Of a stretch of DNA of 64,000 nt, positions 62,738 to 64,000 are shown in pieces; the first letter of the stretch is position 1; every line of letters starts with the position of its first letter. Where the stretch lies: positions 496,001 through 560,000 of the forward strand of contig NZ_APND01000002.1 in NCBI RefSeq assembly GCF_040361215.1, written 5' to 3'. This DNA is from Salinisphaera dokdonensis. GTDB taxonomy: Bacteria; Pseudomonadota; Gammaproteobacteria; Nevskiales; Salinisphaeraceae. A program made the translations under genes and the position numbers. A model generated the notes under the pieces. It saw nothing but the letters and a program-made list of their open reading frames with translations. It was not told where the DNA came from and did not search any database.

Positions 62738-64000
62738 TCAGTCCAGCGATAGGCAGGCGATATCCGCAACTTCCCGGCATAGCCGGTCGAGCGTGCGGAG
62801 CAGCGCCAGGCGATTCCGACGGAGCTCATCGTCGTCGGCCATGACCATGACCTGATCGAAGAAAGCGTCGAGAGGCGCAGCGAGCGCGGCAAGGCCTGCG
62901 AGAGCAGAGGCCGGGTCCCAGTCACTCATGGCGCGCGTTACGGCCTCTTGCTGCGTACTCAGCGCGTCCGCAAGATCGCGTTCGGCACCCGACTCTGTTA
63001 ACGCCCTGGCGAACGGCGCATCACCCACTTCGTCGGCATTCTTTCGGAGAATATTGCGAATGCGTTTGTGCGCGCTGCAGACAGTCTGTGCGGCGGCCTC
63101 GCGGCCAAACGCGTCGACGGCGATGATGCGACGTTCGAAGTCTAGAAGGTCGGTCAATTCGAGGTTCGCGACCGCTTCAAAGCGATCGGACCCGATGCCA
63201 CGGTCGGCGTAGTAGCCGCGTAGACGTTCCATGTGGAACACCCAGAGCGCTTCGACGCTGTCTTCTGCAGCGCTTACCGGTTGCAGAGCGACGGCGTGAG
63301 TCAGTTCTGCCTTCAGGTCTACCGCCAAGCCACCTTCGATGATCGTCCTGAGTACCCCCAGCGCGGCACGACGCAGCGCGAACGGGTCCTTGTCGCCACT
63401 CGGACGTCGATTGATTGCGAAGATGCCGGCCAGCGTGTCCAAGCGGTCCGCCAGAGCCAGAGCCCGACCTGCGGGCGTCGATGCGATGGCGGCGCCGGCT
63501 CGTGCGGGAGCGTACTGCTCCGCGATCGCTTGAGCGACGGCTTCGGGCTCGCCGCCGTCCTTCGCATAGTAGTAGCCCATCAGACCCTGCAGATCTGGGA
63601 ATTCGCCGACCATTTCCGTGAGCAGGTCGGCTTTGGCCAGGGTGGCGGCGCGCGCAACAATGGCGGCATCTGCCTCGGCCGCGGCGGCCAGTCTTTCGCT
63701 GAGGCTTGCTACACGTGTGCGCTTGTCGCCCAGCGAGCCCAGAGATTTCTGGAAGGTCACCCGGTTCAGACCATCGACTAGAGCCTCGAGTCCCTGCCGG
63801 CGGTCCTGATCCCAGAAGAACAGCGCATCGGCCAGTCGTGGGCGCACGACGCGTTCGTTGCCGGCGATCACCTGAGCGACGTCGCGGCTCTCTATATTGG
63901 CCACCGTGATGAAGCCTGCCATGAGCTGGCTGTCGGCAGACTCGATCGGGAAATAGCGCTGATGTTCCTGCAGCGTCGAGATCAGTACCTCTCGCGGCAA
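62738..64000 (-). CDS. glyS: glycyl-tRNA synthetase beta subunit (5' end outside window)
   Basis: The C-terminal ~420 codons of the beta subunit of the tetrameric glycyl-tRNA synthetase; the 5' part lies beyond 64000. Recognisable segments are HQRYFPIESADSQLMAGFITVANI, GNERVVRPRLADALFFWDQD, MVGEFPDLQGLMGYYYA, LADRLDTLAGIFAINRRPSGDKDPFALRRAALG and the C-terminal anticodon-binding domain (FFDQVMVMADDDELRRNRLALLRTL). A parS-like sequence with two mismatches occurs in it at 63225-63240. The glyQ alpha-subunit gene would be expected further right. Confidence 0.97.
   Translation of the reverse strand: MPREVLISTLQEHQRYFPIESADSQLMAGFITVANIESRDVAQVIAGNERVVRPRLADALFFWDQDRRQGLEALVDGLNRVTFQKSLGSLGDKRTRVASLSERLAAAAEADAAIVARAATLAKADLLTEMVGEFPDLQGLMGYYYAKDGGEPEAVAQAIAEQYAPARAGAAIASTPAGRALALADRLDTLAGIFAINRRPSGDKDPFALRRAALGVLRTIIEGGLAVDLKAELTHAVALQPVSAAEDSVEALWVFHMERLRGYYADRGIGSDRFEAVANLELTDLLDFERRIIAVDAFGREAAAQTVCSAHKRIRNILRKNADEVGDAPFARALTESGAERDLADALSTQQEAVTRAMSDWDPASALAGLAALAAPLDAFFDQVMVMADDDELRRNRLALLRTLDRLCREVADIACLSLD
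63225..63240. promoter_or_regulatory. degenerate parS-like site in glyS
   Basis: CGTTCCATGTGGAACA agrees with the perfect recF site at 14 of 16 positions. It may be a weak ParB site or chance sequence. Confidence 0.4.

Overview
The window is one continuous stretch of a high-GC gammaproteobacterial chromosome around the replication origin. The order rpmH-rnpA-yidC-mnmE facing dnaA-dnaN-recF-gyrB, followed by gmhB-glyS, is typical of gammaproteobacteria. An ectoine synthase gene and strongly acidic linkers in the pyruvate dehydrogenase proteins suggest a salt-adapted organism. My best guess is Salinisphaera or a relative; this is recognition from gene content, not a database match.

Layout. 1-2430: 5' part of a TAXI-type periplasmic binding protein gene, then a MarR regulator overlapping an MFS transporter. 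2462-11317: a vitamin B12 block with a methyltransferase, cobalamin adenosyltransferase, a small membrane protein and btuB on the minus strand behind a well-preserved cobalamin riboswitch. Divergent from it is B12-dependent methionine synthase, split into two polypeptides with a GxxExxY gene between them. 11461-16124: a ribbon-helix-helix protein, a Tat-exported subunit plus GMC dehydrogenase pair, a DUF2235 hydrolase and a cytochrome b561. 16345-20622: four genes that look like an envelope lipid module (CDP-alcohol phosphatidyltransferase, FkbM methyltransferase, flippase-like membrane protein, LTA-synthase-like enzyme). 20673-35022: mostly single-gene units (transporters, VOC, GNAT, AraC/metallo-hydrolase pair, MATE, Hsp33, diguanylate cyclase, acyltransferase and small conserved proteins).

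35166-40372 is the disturbed part. A YigZ gene is cut by an in-frame TAG. A 770-bp non-coding stretch carries two inverted copies of a hairpin element. A visibly AT-richer two-gene island encodes a winged-helix-like protein and a HEPN-like protein, followed by an orphan HigA antitoxin and a duplicated tail of lpdA. Inverted 30-bp repeats (26/30 identical) enclose everything from the HEPN gene to the lpdA tail. This island is the best candidate here for an undescribed defence-type system.

40373-51885: a GFA protein, the pyruvate dehydrogenase operon aceE-aceF-lpdA, an amidoligase plus class-I amidotransferase pair, CsbD, a formate/nitrite-type channel, a glutaminyl-peptide cyclotransferase and a lone ectC. 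52008-64000: the origin region. The dnaA-dnaN gap carries degenerate DnaA boxes and a TAC-repeat tract resembling a DnaA-trio, and two near-consensus parS sites lie inside recF. The window ends inside glyS. I saw no rRNA or tRNA genes, intact insertion sequences or CRISPR arrays.
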